A DNA stretch of 64,000 bases from Anaeramoeba flamelloides (lineage: Eukaryota > Metamonada > Anaeramoebidae): the NCBI GenBank assembly GCA_027625915.1, contig JANTQA010000020.1, positions 62,001-126,000 on the forward strand, given 5' to 3'. The notes under the pieces were generated by a model that saw only the letters and a program-made list of their open reading frames with translations, was not told the DNA's origin and ran no database searches. This document shows positions 62,120-64,000 of this stretch, piece after piece. The position numbers were made by a program, and so were the translations under genes. Positions within the stretch are counted from its first letter, which is position 1. The number at the start of each line of letters is the position of its first letter.

Positions 62120-62630
62120 AAAAACCAAATCAACCAATTTTAAAAATTAGCTTGAAAAGTGGTCAAAGTTTCGAAATGATCCAAAATATTTCAGATTTTT
62201 TTATCAAGACAAGATGCTTTTTTTAAATTAACTTTGAAATTAAAACAAAAGGATATATATTTTTTGTGACATAGCTTAAAAAGTAACAAAGAACTACAAA
62301 TATGTTCCAAAACCAATTAACGGTTTGTTTAATAGTGGATCAAGTAAAAAAAATAACAGTGTTTTGGAAATAAGAAAAAAGGAATATTTGGAGGTATCCA
62401 AATAAGTGTTGAATAAGAATTAAATTTTTTTGCAAAATGATGATCAATTAGATTTTCAGTGTTTTAGCAAAGATTGGAAAAATTAGAAAAACAAACGAAG
62501 AAAAAAGAGAAGAGAAGAGAAGAAAAATAAAAAAAGGATCAAATAACTAACCTGAAAAAAAGAACAAGCAAACGAACAACAAAAAAAAGAATTTTTTTAA
62601 AAACATTTTTGAAAAAAAATAAATGTTGAT
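62120..62630. other. Conserved ORF-less block, duplication copy 2
   Basis: Near-identical counterpart of 47,385-47,890, including the shared GTGACATAGC and ACTAACCTG words. It sits about 2.5 kb upstream of receptor copy B. Confidence 0.5.
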
Positions 62631-64000
62631 TCTGTTCGATTCTTGATTATTGTGAATATTCTTTAAAATTGTATTTGGGAAACTTTCTTTCTTCAATTTC
62701 GGAAACAGGTAAATTGTGAAAAACATTAATTCAATTTTTAACCAATTCGAAAAAGTCTCAAATTGTTCTATATTTTGTTTATTTAAAGTTTACAATTCTG
62801 AAAAATTACAAAAATAGGAAAATACTTTGATAAGAAATAAACATTTTTTCGATCCACAAACGATTCTTTAAAATTTTTTCCCACCAAAAATATTTACAAT
62901 ATAAGCTTAAGAATCTTGTTTTCTTATACTTTTATTAAAAACTAACTTTTATAATTTACATCCAGGTTTTCAAATTAAACAAATGAAATGAGAATAATAA
63001 TTAATTACTTTAATTGTAATAATTATTTTCTTGAATTAATTTTCACCTAACTTTTCGAAAAATAATTGATCCTGCTCATTATACTTGAAATAACTGTTAC
63101 AACTCTTTTGAAAAATGGTCATATTTTTTTTTTTTAGGAGGAAAGTATTTCTTTTTTTGAATAAAAAATGTGAAAATATCGAAAAGCCAAGTTATTTCCA
63201 AAATTTTTCTTTTGATCTTTATTCTCAAAGATCTAATTTTCTGATTTTGCGAAGAAGAAGATTATTTTTTCATAACAAGATTTTGAAAAAAAAGAAAATC
63301 GAATTTTTTATTTTTCAATTTTAAATGATTATGTGTCGTAAACAAAATTCTAATTATTTTAGAAAGACCAACAAAAAAAAACAACTTAGGACTCTAGTCT
63401 CTAGAACTTTTCCAATAACCAAAAATCAAATTTTTCTAACAATAACTTTTTTTTTTCACAAAATAAACAATAATTTCCAAACCAACTTTTTAATTGATTG
63501 TTTCAAAGTAACCACAAACTGCTCTAGAAACAACATTTTTCAATTCTTAGAAACCTTTATCAATGATTAAACGAAATCTTTTTAATCAAAAAAAATCATG
63601 ACTCAGAGATAAAAGTTCCTTTTCTCAGAAAAACCAAACAATATTAAAGAGTTATCAAAAGACAAAAGACATAAGATTTAAAACTGAAAAGGTCTTTTTA
63701 GTTTTTAGCCTAAAGAGAAAAAAAAATAAAAAGTTGTATAAAAAGTCTGATAAAGGGAGACAAAGTCACTGAAAACTTGTTGATTTTTTCTTTTTGACCC
63801 TCATCTAATATTTAACTCGGGTTAAATTTTCAGTTCAACTGAAACAAAAAACAAGAACAACAAATGTTTAATTAAGTTCCAAACAAAGAAAAACAAGAAA
63901 TTGGTTTCTTGGAATAATTTAAATCAAATTAATCAATATTTCTAATTAATAGTACCTCAATTCCAGATCTAATCACAAAAATTGATTATAATTTGATCTC
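62631..64000. other. Right edge of window, no gene seen
   Basis: The first 700 bp still match unit 1 in places (for example 63,220-63,300 with 48,290-48,370). The rest is A/T-rich without supported features. Confidence 0.4.

Larger units (their letters stand above)
53840..63330. repeat. Segmental duplication, unit 2
   Basis: Counterpart of 36,660-48,340, direct orientation. Similarity is very uneven: near identity across the CADG-coding half of the receptor, clearly lower across the propeller-coding half, very low in most flanks, then high again in the block at 62,120-62,630. Confidence 0.8.

Noticed and set aside
1-64000. CRISPR arrays, bacterial operons, LTR or virus-derived elements
   Set aside because: No spaced direct repeats, no operon-like gene packing, and no long terminal repeats or capsid or integrase motifs were seen; the RT elements are non-LTR.

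Overview
The window looks like nuclear DNA of a microbial eukaryote. It is extremely A+T rich, has spliceosomal introns (about 110 to 150 bp, plus one of 4.5 kb), carries non-LTR retrotransposons with poly-A tails and target-site duplications, and encodes a HECT ubiquitin ligase full of poly-Q and K/E tracts. A squalene-hopene/tetrahymanol-type cyclase at the left edge fits a protist living with little oxygen. An Anaeramoeba-like amoeboflagellate would match, but that is inference from general character, not a database result.

Layout, left to right. 0-2 kb: 3' part of a class II triterpene cyclase (+). 2.8-4.5 kb: 5'-truncated LINE. 4.6-8.1 kb: mostly empty A/T-rich DNA with one candidate exon, a strong hairpin and a MITE. 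8.15-8.61 kb: a small three-exon gene for the proteasome lid subunit SEM1/DSS1 (-), with no single long ORF. 10.4-12.4 kb: second LINE. 12.7-29.0 kb: a HUWE1/UPL-type E3 ligase gene (-). Its 3,517-codon last exon lies downstream of a 4.5 kb intron loaded with a third LINE and two MITEs, and its DUF908-like N-terminus is encoded at 27.75-29.0 kb. 29-37 kb: sparse, with a YL1_C/IES6-like gene and isolated exons of unrecognised genes.

36.7-48.3 kb and 53.8-63.3 kb are two copies of a segmental duplication. Each carries a large type I membrane protein gene (-): N-terminal beta-propeller-like region, 13 dystroglycan-type cadherin-like (CADG) repeats, one membrane helix and an acidic Ser-rich tail. 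Copy A is open throughout. Copy B has one frameshift and a decayed 5' end. The CADG-coding halves are almost identical, while the propeller halves and the flanks have diverged, which suggests gene conversion. Between the units (49.9-51.0 kb) two near-identical TA-flanked mariner-like MITEs lie head to head, one inserted inside an older MITE.

Genes here are unlinked in function: lipid cyclisation, ubiquitin conjugation (HUWE1), ubiquitin-dependent degradation (SEM1) and cell-surface adhesion or recognition (CADG pair). Small intron-rich genes are easily missed in this sequence, so the 'empty' stretches should be read as 'nothing I could support', not as proven non-coding.
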